Positions 8,226-16,365 of a stretch of 64,000 bases of DNA are shown here, one piece after another. Numbering within the stretch: position 1 is the stretch's first letter; every line of letters starts with the position of its first letter. Made by a program: the position numbers and the translations under genes. The DNA is taken from contig CAVQIX010000003.1 in the NCBI GenBank assembly GCA_963712765.1, positions 186,001 through 250,000 of the forward strand, in the 5' to 3' direction. The DNA is from CAXMST01 sp963712765 (GTDB lineage: Bacteria > Actinomycetota > Thermoleophilia > Solirubrobacterales > 70-9). The notes below the pieces were generated by a model, which did not search any database, had not been told where the DNA came from, and was given only the letters and a program-made list of their open reading frames with translations.

Positions 8226-10598
8226 TCAGTTCGGCCTGATCTTGTAGACCCCGCCACCCAGTCGCGCGAAGTAGATCCGGCCGCGGGAGTCCTCGCCGAA
8301 GCTGGAGATGCCCGACAGCGCCCCGAGCTTCGCCGACCGGTCCCTCTTCGCCCCCTTGACCCGGGGGATCAGGGTGCGGATCTGGCCGGCACAGAAGTCG
8401 GCGTAGATGTAGCGGCCGAAGAGGCTCGGGATGCGCCGGTCGCGGACGACGTAGCCGCCGGTGATCGAGCAGTTGCCGCCGGAGTGGCTGTAGTCGTGGA
8501 TCGGCCGTTCGTGTTTCTTCGGGGCCGGGCTGGCGTCCTGGGAGTTGAATCGGATCTTGCCCTCGAACGCGTCCCAGCCGAAGTTGGCGCCCTTCGCTTT
8601 GCCCAGCTTCTCGTAATCGACCTCCTCGCGGGCATCCTGGCCGACGTCCCCGATCACGATCCTTCGCCGGTTGCTGTCGAACGAGAAGCGGTAGGGGTTG
8701 CGCAGTCCGAACGAGTAGACCTCCTTGCGGCCGGCACCGTCCTTGAAGGGGTTGTCGTTGGGAACGGTGTAGGGATTGCCCCTGCGCTTGCGGGGGGTGA
8801 TCCGTAGGATCTTGCCGAGCAGGCTCGAGCGGTTCTGCGCGTTGTCGGCCGGATCGCCGCCGCCGCCGCCGTCGCCGGTGGAGATGTAGAGCTTCTTGTC
8901 GGGCCCGAACTGCAGCTGGCCGCCGTTATGGTTGGCCGCGTCCCGGTGGCGGACCGAGATAACCCGTCTGGCGCTCTTCTCCTTGGCGTCACGGGGATCC
9001 TTGCGGCGGGCTCTGTACTCCTCGACCACGAGGTCACCGCTGCCGGCGGTGTAGAAGACGTAGAAGCGGCGGTTCTTCGCGTAGCTGGGGGCGAAAGCGA
9101 CCGACAAGAGCCCCCGCTCGCCGCCCGAGAGGACACGCTTGCGAATATCGAGGAACTTGCCGCGCAGCTTGCGGCCGTCCTTGATCATCCGGATCACGCC
9201 TCGCTGCTCTACAACGAAGATCAGGCCGTTGGCGCCCTTGGGCCCGTGCACGTAGACCGGGTTGCTGAAGTTGGCGATCCGTTTCGCCTTGAAGCCGCCA
9301 CGGCCGCCGCCGATCTTCGCGCCCTCGGCCTCGGAAGCCGTTTCGAAATCGGGGGCGGGAGAGCTGGCCGCGGCCGCTCCGGAGTCCGAGGCCGTCAACC
9401 TGAACAGGCCACCACCGTTGGAGGTGACGTAGACGCGGTTGGCGCGGCCGGCCGCGAACGAGGTCGGGTTCGGCACGTTGAGGCCGAGGGCGCGCTCGCC
9501 GCGCGCCCCGGCCTCGGTGGGAATCAGGCTGCGGAGTTCGCTGGTGCAGAAGTCGGCGTAGAGGTAGCGGCCGTAGAGGGTGGTCAGCTTGGGGTCGCGG
9601 ACGACCAGGCCGCCGGTGATCGAGCAGCCGGTGTGGCCGTCCCCGCCGTGGCCGTATTCATGGATCGGCGGCGTGTGGTCGGGGGGCCGCGGGGCCGCGG
9701 AGCCGCTGCAGTTGGAGCCCACGGGGCGGGTGCCCTCGAAGGCGTTCCAGCCATAGTCGGCCCCTTTCGCGTTCTCCAGCGTCTGGTAGTCGACCTCCTC
9801 CCAGTCGTTCTGGCCGACGTCGCCGATGGCGATCGTGTTGGTGGCGGCGTCGAAGGAGAAGCGGAACGGGTTGCGGAGACCGTCGGCGTAGATTTCGTCG
9901 CGCGGCGCCGATCCGACGAAGGGGTTGCCCGCGGGGATCCGGTAGCCCAGCCTGCGCTTGGGATCGATTCGCAGCAGCTTGCCGAGCAGAGACTGGGGGT
10001 TCTGGGCATTCCGATCCGGGTCGCAGCCGCTGCCGCCGTCCCCGGTGCCGAGGTACATGTAGCCATCCGGCCCGAAGGCAACGGTTCCGCCGTTGTGGTT
10101 AGCGGCCTCACGATGGGGTACCTCGATCACCTTCCGCGCCTTGGCGGAGGCGCGGGTCCTGCTGCTCTTGCGACGCCGGTACTGGCTCACCCGGATGTCG
10201 CCCTGAGCGTCGGTGAAGTAGGCGTAGAAGCGGCGGTTGCGGCCGTAGTCGGGATCGAACGCGATCGAGAGCAGGCCCCGCTCGCCGCCGTAGAGGACCT
10301 CGTCACGGATGTCGAGAAACGGCCTGCGCAGGGTCTTGTTGCCGCGAAGCACCCGAACGATCCCCTCCTGCTCGGAGACGAACAGCAGCTTGCGATTGCC
10401 TCGGCCCGGGGCCCGGGTGACGTGAACCGGTTCGGCGAAGCTCCCGATCTGCTTCAGGCTCACCCCTCCGATGCCGTCGCCGAGCCCGGCCGCGGGGGCG
10501 CCCGACGCCGCTGCGAACAGGGCGGCGGTCACCGCAGCGGCGAGCAGCAGCGCCCAACGCAGCGACTCTCGAACGCCTTTGAGTCCCACCTCAGCCAT
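8226..10598 (-). CDS. secreted PQQ-type sugar dehydrogenase-like protein, internal tandem duplication
   Basis: A 790-residue exported protein: signal peptide in residues 1-38 (RWALLLAAAVTAALFAAA), then two full six-bladed beta-propellers of the soluble glucose/sorbosone dehydrogenase (GSDH) family. Each copy repeats the same landmarks: GGERGLLS(I/V)AF, AANHNGG (catalytic-type His), GTGDGG, GLRNP(F/Y)RFSFD and CSITGG; copy 1 covers about 45-395 and copy 2 about 430-790. Known family members oxidise sugars with PQQ and calcium outside the cell; activity of this one is inferred only. It is the last gene of a three-gene minus-strand cluster, 11 bp after the related single-domain gene. ATG 10598 is preferred over TTG 10601. 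Confidence 0.85.
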   Translation of the reverse strand: MAEVGLKGVRESLRWALLLAAAVTAALFAAASGAPAAGLGDGIGGVSLKQIGSFAEPVHVTRAPGRGNRKLLFVSEQEGIVRVLRGNKTLRRPFLDIRDEVLYGGERGLLSIAFDPDYGRNRRFYAYFTDAQGDIRVSQYRRRKSSRTRASAKARKVIEVPHREAANHNGGTVAFGPDGYMYLGTGDGGSGCDPDRNAQNPQSLLGKLLRIDPKRRLGYRIPAGNPFVGSAPRDEIYADGLRNPFRFSFDAATNTIAIGDVGQNDWEEVDYQTLENAKGADYGWNAFEGTRPVGSNCSGSAAPRPPDHTPPIHEYGHGGDGHTGCSITGGLVVRDPKLTTLYGRYLYADFCTSELRSLIPTEAGARGERALGLNVPNPTSFAAGRANRVYVTSNGGGLFRLTASDSGAAAASSPAPDFETASEAEGAKIGGGRGGFKAKRIANFSNPVYVHGPKGANGLIFVVEQRGVIRMIKDGRKLRGKFLDIRKRVLSGGERGLLSVAFAPSYAKNRRFYVFYTAGSGDLVVEEYRARRKDPRDAKEKSARRVISVRHRDAANHNGGQLQFGPDKKLYISTGDGGGGGDPADNAQNRSSLLGKILRITPRKRRGNPYTVPNDNPFKDGAGRKEVYSFGLRNPYRFSFDSNRRRIVIGDVGQDAREEVDYEKLGKAKGANFGWDAFEGKIRFNSQDASPAPKKHERPIHDYSHSGGNCSITGGYVVRDRRIPSLFGRYIYADFCAGQIRTLIPRVKGAKRDRSAKLGALSGISSFGEDSRGRIYFARLGGGVYKIRPN

Positions 10599-10609
10599 CA
10601 ACGCAGAGC

Positions 10610-11863
10610 CTACTTCTTGGGGTCCAGCCGGTAGACGGGTCCGCTCAGAGACGTTGCGTAGATTCGGCCTCGGCCGTCCTCTCCAAAGCTCGAGAGCTGC
10701 TCGACCCCGAGGCCGAGCTCGCGATCGTCGCCGGCGCTCTTGCCGGGCTCGGCGGGAAAGCTGCGCAGCTCCCCGAGGCAGAAGTCCCCGTATAGGTAGC
10801 GACCGTAGAGCGATTTCAAACGCTGATCGCGGACCACGTAGCCGCCCGTGACCGAGCAGTTGCCGCCACTGGACGAATAGGTGAGGACCGGCGGCACCGC
10901 ATCGGGCGCCTGCTGGTCGTCGTTGAAGCGCTGATCGCCCTCGAACGCCGACCAGCCGAAGTTGGCCCCCAGACCGCCGCCGCGCTCGAGAAGGTCGAGC
11001 TCCTCGAAGGAGTTCTGGCCGACGTCGCCGATCGAGAGGGATCCGCCGCGGCGATCGAAGGAAAAGCGCCAGGGGTTCCGCAGGCCGTAGCTGTAGATCT
11101 CTCCGCGGCCTCCGTCGTCGCCGGCGAACGGGTTCGAGTCCGGAATGCGATAGGGGCGCCCGCCGCCGCCTTGTGGGTCGATCCGCAGAATCTTCCCCAG
11201 AAGTGAGTCCAGATTCTGGGCGTTGCGCTGGGGGTCGTCGGCGGAGCCGCCGTCGCCCGTGCCGATGTAGAGCAGGCCGTCGGGGCCGAACTGCAGCAGA
11301 CCCCCGTTGTGATTGGAGAAGGGCTGGTCGATTCGCAGCAGCTCGCGCCGCGATGAACCATCCACGCTCCGCCCGTCGTCGGAGCGGAACTCGACCACGC
11401 GCGTGTTGCCGTCGGCGTCGGTGAAGTCGACGTAGAAGCGCCCACTGCGGTTGAAATCCGGCGCGAAGGCGACCGAGAGCAGGCCGCGCTCGCCGCCGGA
11501 AGAGATCTCCCCGGAGATGTCGAGGAAGGTCGAGGTCCCCCCATCCGGCTCGACGCGGACGATACGGCCGCCCTGCTCGACGACGTAGACATCGTCGCTT
11601 CCGCTCGGAGGCGCCGTCACATACAGCGGCTCGGCGAACGATCCGATCTCGGCCAGCTCGATCCCGCCCCGGCCGTCACCGACCGGCAGCGGCTCGGCGG
11701 CCGGCTCGGCATTGGCCTGCGGAGGCGGTTCGGGATCCGTGGAGGTGGTGTCCCCGGCGACCGCGGTGGCGGGATCGCTCGGCTCGTCGTCGCCGAGCCC
11801 GCAGCCGGCCACGAGCAGCAGCGACGCGATCAGGATCAAGAGGGGACCGAGCGAGCGCGGCAG
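10610..11863 (-). CDS. lipoprotein, PQQ-type sugar dehydrogenase-like (single propeller)
   Basis: A GSDH-family beta-propeller anchored as a lipoprotein: lipobox LVAGC follows a hydrophobic stretch LLILIASLLL, then a low-complexity acidic linker and one propeller with GGERGLLSVAF, NHNGG, GTGDGG and GLRNPWRFSFD. It is a relative of each half of the neighbouring 790-residue protein. The start is unresolved. The frame stays open to 12025, but that region overlaps the end of the upstream lipoprotein gene and reads as nonsense (R/S/P-rich); the best export signal begins at a CTG at 11863 (LPRSLGPLL) or a TTG at 11839. A GAGGAG at 11883-11888 is about 20 nt upstream of the CTG. Confidence 0.8.
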   Translation of the reverse strand: MPRSLGPLLILIASLLLVAGCGLGDDEPSDPATAVAGDTTSTDPEPPPQANAEPAAEPLPVGDGRGGIELAEIGSFAEPLYVTAPPSGSDDVYVVEQGGRIVRVEPDGGTSTFLDISGEISSGGERGLLSVAFAPDFNRSGRFYVDFTDADGNTRVVEFRSDDGRSVDGSSRRELLRIDQPFSNHNGGLLQFGPDGLLYIGTGDGGSADDPQRNAQNLDSLLGKILRIDPQGGGGRPYRIPDSNPFAGDDGGRGEIYSYGLRNPWRFSFDRRGGSLSIGDVGQNSFEELDLLERGGGLGANFGWSAFEGDQRFNDDQQAPDAVPPVLTYSSSGGNCSVTGGYVVRDQRLKSLYGRYLYGDFCLGELRSFPAEPGKSAGDDRELGLGVEQLSSFGEDGRGRIYATSLSGPVYRLDPKK

Positions 11864-11879
11864 CGGGGCGCGGGCGGGC

Positions 11880-12515
11880 CTACTCCTCGGTGACGACCTC
11901 GCCCTTGTTGTTGACGCGGGCCTTCGGGGGCTTGTCGGTGATCGTGACCACGAACTCGCCCTTGACCTCGTCTCCGCTCGAGGTGACGGCCTTGGCGTTG
12001 CCATCCAGTCCCGCGGAGACGACATAGCTGAGAGTGTAGGTACCGGCCTGCACCGGCGTGAGCTTCCAGATCACCAGCTGCGTATCACCTGGGTCGAGCG
12101 GCCCGAAGGCGAAGGTGTTGGTCTGGACGCGGAACCCGCCCGAGATGCCCTTGGGCTTCGGTTCCCCGGCCAGTCGGGGGTACTTGTTCTCGAGCACCCA
12201 GACGGGACGGTTCGGGTTGGCGAGCCCGGGCTGGTCGGAGCGGATGTTGAAGGATCCGTCCGCGGTGCCGTCGTCGGTGAAGACAGTGAAGGCGAGCTCG
12301 GGGACCGTCTCGCTGCCGGTGTTCTCGACCCCGATCCTAAGCAAGGAGATCTTGGCCAGGCTCTGGCTGGTCGGGAACTTCGAGGTGGTGATCTCGACCT
12401 CGAATTCGCCCTCGGGCTCATTCGCGTCCTGGGGGTCGCCGGATCCGCATGAGGAAACTGCGAGGGTCGCTGCGGCTAGGAGCGAGATGAGCGCGGATGA
12501 ACGAGTCACTGACAT
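11880..12515 (-). CDS. predicted lipoprotein of unknown function
   Basis: About 211 residues. From ATG 12515 it has a lipoprotein signal (MSVTRSSALIS ... LAVSSC lipobox) and a mature part rich in beta strands with phrases such as RIGVENTGSETVPELAF and YTLSYVVSAGL, the style of an extracellular Ig/CARDB-like fold. I do not recognise a named family. It is the first gene of the cluster with the two sugar-dehydrogenase-like proteins, 16 bp upstream of the next coding start, and may act with them at the cell surface. A longer in-frame start at 12557 would put 14 residues before the signal peptide and is less likely. Confidence 0.75.
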   Translation of the reverse strand: MSVTRSSALISLLAAATLAVSSCGSGDPQDANEPEGEFEVEITTSKFPTSQSLAKISLLRIGVENTGSETVPELAFTVFTDDGTADGSFNIRSDQPGLANPNRPVWVLENKYPRLAGEPKPKGISGGFRVQTNTFAFGPLDPGDTQLVIWKLTPVQAGTYTLSYVVSAGLDGNAKAVTSSGDEVKGEFVVTITDKPPKARVNNKGEVVTEE

Positions 12516-12692
12516 ATGCGTTGCGACCCAGGTCTCCCCCCCGGGCGCGGCCAACATACCACGCGCTGATGCGCACTATTACGGAACTGCTAAGGCCGGC
12601 CGCCGGTGCCCGTTGTCGGTGGCGCCCGGCCCCCCGATAGGTTAGGTTTCACATAGCCCGCATCCAAACGGACCGGGCCGACGGAGGAAGAG

Positions 12693-13499
12693 ATGGTCAG
12701 ATCAGTAGCCGACAGGGCGTTCCTACCCGCGAAGAGCCTCTTCGAGCAGGTCGGGAACATGATGATCCTCACGGGCAAGACCGTGACGGCGACCGTTCGG
12801 CCTCCCTACCCGTACGGCGGCGAGTTCGTCAGCCAGTTCCTGTTCGCCCTGCAGCTGTGCTGGTTCCCGATGCTGATCAGCACCGTCGCCTTCGGCTTCG
12901 GCGCCCCCGGCCTGCAGGCTGCCAACTTCCTCAGCCTCTTCGGGTCCCTGGATCGTCTCGGTGGCTTCTTCATCCTTGCGTCGGTCCGTGAGTTCGCTCC
13001 GTTCGTGACCGCGGTCGTCGTCGCCGGCGTCGCGGGGACCGCGATCACCGCCGACCTGGGCGCCCGCAAGATCCGTGAGGAGCTCGACGCGCTGATGGTC
13101 CTCGGCGTCGATCCGATCAAGAACCTCGTCGTCCCCCGCTTCTTGAGCCTGATGATCATCACCGGCCTTCTCAACGTCTACGCGCTGCTGTTCGGCATCA
13201 CCGGCGGCATCTTCGCCGAGGTCGCCTACGGCCAGCCGCTCGGGGGCTTCTTCGCGACGCTCTTCAACAACGCCTCGGTCACGGACCTGTGGGGCAGCGT
13301 GTTGAAGACGACCCTGTTCGGCGCGATCATCGCGATCGTCTGCAGCTACAAAGGGATGAATGCGTCCGGAGGTGCCCAGGGAGTGGGCACCGCGGTGAAC
13401 GAAGCGGTGGTGATCGCCTTCATGGGCGTCTTCGCCTTCAACTACGTGTTCACGCAAACGCTCTTGGCAACCCACCCGGAGATTTCGACGATCAAGTAG
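12693..13499 (+). CDS. MlaE/YrbE-family ABC permease (first of two)
   Basis: Inner-membrane permease of the Mla/Mce lipid transporters, 268 residues with about five to six membrane segments. The family's cytoplasmic coupling motif is clear: VREFAPFVTAVVVAG then ADLGARKIREELDALMVLG, followed by PRFLSLMI. ATG 12693 follows GGAGGAAGAG, a good ribosome site. It heads a three-gene operon with a second permease and the ATPase; the next gene begins directly after its stop codon. Two different YrbE proteins side by side is the arrangement of mycobacterial mce operons, where they form a heterodimer. Confidence 0.92.
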   Translation: MVRSVADRAFLPAKSLFEQVGNMMILTGKTVTATVRPPYPYGGEFVSQFLFALQLCWFPMLISTVAFGFGAPGLQAANFLSLFGSLDRLGGFFILASVREFAPFVTAVVVAGVAGTAITADLGARKIREELDALMVLGVDPIKNLVVPRFLSLMIITGLLNVYALLFGITGGIFAEVAYGQPLGGFFATLFNNASVTDLWGSVLKTTLFGAIIAIVCSYKGMNASGGAQGVGTAVNEAVVIAFMGVFAFNYVFTQTLLATHPEISTIK

Positions 13500-14297
13500 A
13501 TGTCCGGCTGGATGGCCATACCGCGTGACTGGCTTGCCTCGCTCGGCGAGATCACCCGCTTCTGCGTGCGGGTCATGGGCCTGGTCTTCTCGGGCCGGGT
13601 CTTCCAGTTCTTCGGTGAGTCCCTTCGCCAGGCCGGGATCCTGATCCTCGGCTCGACCGTGGTCATCTGGGGTCTGGTCTTCATCCTCGGCCTCACCTGC
13701 GGCATCGAGGGCGCTTACTTCAACCGCTCCGTCGGCGCCCCCGCCTACGCCGGCGTCTTCGCTGCCTGGTGCGATCTGCGCGAGGTAATTCCCTACGCAT
13801 TCGGCTACATGATGGCCGCCAAGGTCGGGACCGGAATCGTCGCCGAGCTCGGCGCGATGCGGATCTCCGACGAGATCGACGCGATGGAGGTCATGGGCAT
13901 CCCGCCGGTCACCTTCCTGGCCGCCACCCGCCTGCTCGCGGCGTGGATAGTGCTCCCGTTCATGTACCTGGCCGCGATCGGGGTCGGCTACTTCGCCTCA
14001 TGGTTGGCGGTCGTCCAGCAGATCGGCGAGGTGTCCTCAGGCGGGTATCTCTTGATCTTCTGGATGTTCCAGAATCCACCCGATCTCGTCTTCAGCGTGA
14101 TCAAAGCCATGTCGATGGCGACCGTCATCATTCTCGTCGGCTGCTACTACGGATACACCGCCTCCGGCGGACCGGTTGGAGTCGGCACCGCGACGGCGAA
14201 ATCGATGGTCTTGAACATCGTCCTGGTCCACATCATCGGGATGATGGGAACCCTGGTCTTCTGGGGCGCCAACCCACGGGCACCAATAGGCGGCTAG
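13500..14297 (+). CDS. MlaE/YrbE-family ABC permease (second of two)
   Basis: 265 residues, the YrbE1B-like partner of the preceding permease. It carries the same coupling helix, LREVIPYAFGYMMAAKVG then AELGAMRISDEIDAMEVMG, and about six hydrophobic segments. Its ATG follows the upstream TAG with no gap, so translation is almost certainly coupled. Relative to the first permease it has an extra N-terminal amphipathic stretch (residues 1-40). It would pair with the other permease to form the membrane channel driven by the ATPase downstream. Confidence 0.92.
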   Translation: MSGWMAIPRDWLASLGEITRFCVRVMGLVFSGRVFQFFGESLRQAGILILGSTVVIWGLVFILGLTCGIEGAYFNRSVGAPAYAGVFAAWCDLREVIPYAFGYMMAAKVGTGIVAELGAMRISDEIDAMEVMGIPPVTFLAATRLLAAWIVLPFMYLAAIGVGYFASWLAVVQQIGEVSSGGYLLIFWMFQNPPDLVFSVIKAMSMATVIILVGCYYGYTASGGPVGVGTATAKSMVLNIVLVHIIGMMGTLVFWGANPRAPIGG

Positions 14298-14330
14298 GTG
14301 CCGCGTTTCCGAATCGAGGAGGAGAGGTAG

Positions 14331-15362
14331 ATGGCCGGTTCACACGACGCTTCGGGCGAGAGCGCGGACGACGACGTCCGTGAAGAGACGCTCCCGCACG
14401 AGGAGTACGAGCAGGTAACCGGCAACCCGGAGGCGACGGGCCAGGAAACCGCCCACACGCCCGGGAGCGACGTCCTCGCAACGCGTGATCCCGACGACGC
14501 CGCGCCCGAGCTCGGCAAGCTAAACAAGGACTACACGATCCCCGGCGTCGAGCCCAACGACGTCGATCCCTACCGCTGGCACACTGGCGAGCGGCGCGAT
14601 CACGGTGGCGAGGACGCGATCGAGGTCATCGACATCGTCAAGCAGTTCGGCAAGACCCGCATCCAGAACGGTCTCAACCTCGGCATCCCCGACGATCAGG
14701 TCTCGATGGTCCTCGGACCGTCCGGTACCGGCAAGTCGGTGCTGATCAAGCTGATCGTCGGCCTGCTCTACCCCGACGCCGGCGACATCCTCGTCCACGG
14801 CGAGTCGGTCCCGAACATGACCGACGACGAGCTGTTCGAGATGCGGAAGAAGTTCGGCCTCCTGTTCCAGGACGGGGCGCTGTTTGGCTCGATGAACATC
14901 TATGACAACACCGCCTTCCCGCTGCGTCAGCACACGGACAAGGCTGAGGACGAGATCAGCGACATCGTTTCGCTCCGCCTCCGGGAGGTCGGCCTCGCCG
15001 AGGCTCACTACAAGATGCCGAACGAGCTCTCGGGCGGAATGCGCAAGCGCGCCGGCTTCGCCCGCGCCCTGGTGCTGGACCCCGCGATCGTCTTCTTCGA
15101 CGAGCCCGACTCCGGCCTCGACCCGGTCCGGACGGCGCTGCTCTGCGAGCTGATCCGCGAGATCCACGAGGAGAACGGCGGTTGTTACATGGTGATCAGC
15201 CACGACCTTGGCACCGCCCGCCGGATCGCTGACTTCATCGCGGTCCTCTGGAAGGGCCGGATCGTCGAGAGTGGACCGTCCGAGGAGCTGTTCAACTCCC
15301 CGAACGACTTCGTCCGCCAGTTCCTCAACGCGGAGGTAAAGGGCCCCCTGGCAATGGACTAG
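14331..15362 (+). CDS. Mkl/MlaF-type ABC transporter ATPase with acidic N-terminal extension
   Basis: 343 residues. The ATPase core (about 100-340) has Walker A GPSGTGKS (129-136), the signature LSGGM (233-237) with RKRAGFARAL, Walker B FFDEPDSGLDP and the switch histidine in VISHD, as in Mkl/MlaF proteins that power lipid transport. Residues 1-95 are an acidic, hydrophilic extension (SADDDVREETLPHEEYEQV) absent from most MlaF proteins and possibly disordered. AGGAGG lies just before ATG 14331. The operon ends here: the next gene downstream is on the other strand, and no MCE-domain protein is present. Confidence 0.92.
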   Translation: MAGSHDASGESADDDVREETLPHEEYEQVTGNPEATGQETAHTPGSDVLATRDPDDAAPELGKLNKDYTIPGVEPNDVDPYRWHTGERRDHGGEDAIEVIDIVKQFGKTRIQNGLNLGIPDDQVSMVLGPSGTGKSVLIKLIVGLLYPDAGDILVHGESVPNMTDDELFEMRKKFGLLFQDGALFGSMNIYDNTAFPLRQHTDKAEDEISDIVSLRLREVGLAEAHYKMPNELSGGMRKRAGFARALVLDPAIVFFDEPDSGLDPVRTALLCELIREIHEENGGCYMVISHDLGTARRIADFIAVLWKGRIVESGPSEELFNSPNDFVRQFLNAEVKGPLAMD

Positions 15363-15456
15363 GTCCGGCGGCCTTCGAGGCTACGCATCAAGCGGAACGG
15401 AACCCCCGACGATTGGGTTTCGTGGGTCTCGCCGGGCTGAGGCGCTGGCAGCCGCC

Positions 15457-16011
15457 CTACGCGAAGAACTTGCTGTTCAGCCGGACGATCGTGTTCCTCG
15501 TGCGCATGGTCGAGGGGCCGAGGATCCTCTCGATCGTGATCAAGTCGAGGTCGCTCTCCAGGGTTCCGGCGCTGGGGAGCCAGTGGAGTTCGCGACCGTC
15601 AACGACCAGGGGATCTGACTCGGTGGCGTGGCCGAGGACGGTCTCGCGGTCGGCCCTGGGCGGCGGGCTGTCGTAGAAACTGATCTGGGGCTTGCCCTCG
15701 GAGCGCTCGAGTTGGGCGTCCGTGAAGGGCTCGAAATCGGCGAGGCGGGCGATCTCCGGCTGTGACCGTAGGAAGACCTTGGAGTCGAAGCCGAGCTGCG
15801 CGGCGATCGCCTCCTCGACAGCCGCCGCCACCGCACCCGCGTCCGCGCCGGTCTTCTCGCTGAAGACGACGTTGCCTGAGGCGAGGAAGCTGGTCGCCTC
15901 GGTCACGCCGTCGGCGGCCGCAACCGCGGAGGCGAGATCCTCGCCGCTCACCCGTCGACCGCCGACGTTGATCGCGCGGAGGAAGGCGGCGTATCGCTCG
16001 GTCCGGCCCAC
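15457..16011 (-). CDS. DUF1697-family protein
   Basis: 184 residues beginning GRTERYAAFLRAINVGGRRV, the diagnostic opening of DUF1697 (YAFLRGINVGG), followed by FLASGNVVF and, near the end, a conserved TMRTRNTIVRL segment. The biochemical role of this family is unknown. GTG 16011 is chosen because it starts right at the conserved N-terminus and lies 4 bp after the stop codon of the upstream gene; the longer frame to 16059 would overlap that gene with an S/R-rich leader. The two genes probably form a small operon. Confidence 0.85.
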   Translation of the reverse strand: MGRTERYAAFLRAINVGGRRVSGEDLASAVAAADGVTEATSFLASGNVVFSEKTGADAGAVAAAVEEAIAAQLGFDSKVFLRSQPEIARLADFEPFTDAQLERSEGKPQISFYDSPPPRADRETVLGHATESDPLVVDGRELHWLPSAGTLESDLDLITIERILGPSTMRTRNTIVRLNSKFFA

Positions 16012-16015
16012 GCGC

Positions 16016-16300
16016 TCACCACATCCGCTCGCGGATCGACTCCTCGGCGACCACGCCAAAGGCCAGCCTGGGGGTGCCGGGAATGCCGTCGAGGGCGGCA
16101 GGATCGTGGCTCAGGGGCGCGCGGCCGTGGAGTCGCTTGGGGCCGGACCGGCCCCGGACGAGGAAGACCAGGCTGCAGTGGGGGTTCTCGAGCAATTCGT
16201 CGAGGCGGTCGAGCAGCTCGTTGGCGGAGAGCCGGTTGTGGGGCACCTCGGGGATCAGCTCGCGGAGCCCCTCGGTGGATTCGATCAGGTGTTCGAACAT
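16016..16300 (-). CDS. small hypothetical protein
   Basis: 94 residues, starting MFEHLIESTEGLRELI and ending ESIRERMW. It is predicted soluble, with a helical N-terminal half and a Leu/Glu-rich segment (ANELLDRLDELLEN), then a more basic region (LVRGRSGPKRLHGRA). I do not recognise it. It sits 4 bp upstream of the DUF1697 gene on the same strand and is divergent from the MMPL exporter gene, whose start is 65 bp away. Confidence 0.6.
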   Translation of the reverse strand: MFEHLIESTEGLRELIPEVPHNRLSANELLDRLDELLENPHCSLVFLVRGRSGPKRLHGRAPLSHDPAALDGIPGTPRLAFGVVAEESIRERMW

Positions 16301-16352
16301 TGGCGGCAGATTACGCTGGCTGGGTGGCTGAGTGCCGGGGGCCCACGCTTTC

Positions 16353-16358
16353 TAAGCT
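16353..16358 (+). promoter_or_regulatory. -10 box (TAAGCT) of the MMPL operon
   Basis: TANNNT match ending 7 nt before GTG 16366. No Shine-Dalgarno sequence lies between, so a leaderless message starting at or near the GTG is likely. A -35 is not evident. Confidence 0.4.
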
Positions 16359-16365
16359 TCGATGC

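Noticed and set aside
8928..10634. Long plus-strand open frame (568 codons) opposite the dehydrogenase genes
   Set aside because: Antisense shadow of a high-GC gene; no recognisable domain, and the minus strand carries a signal peptide and propeller motifs.
11120..11145. tRNA T-loop-like GGTTCGAGTCC
   Set aside because: It lies inside a conserved coding region and no acceptor or anticodon stem pairs around it.
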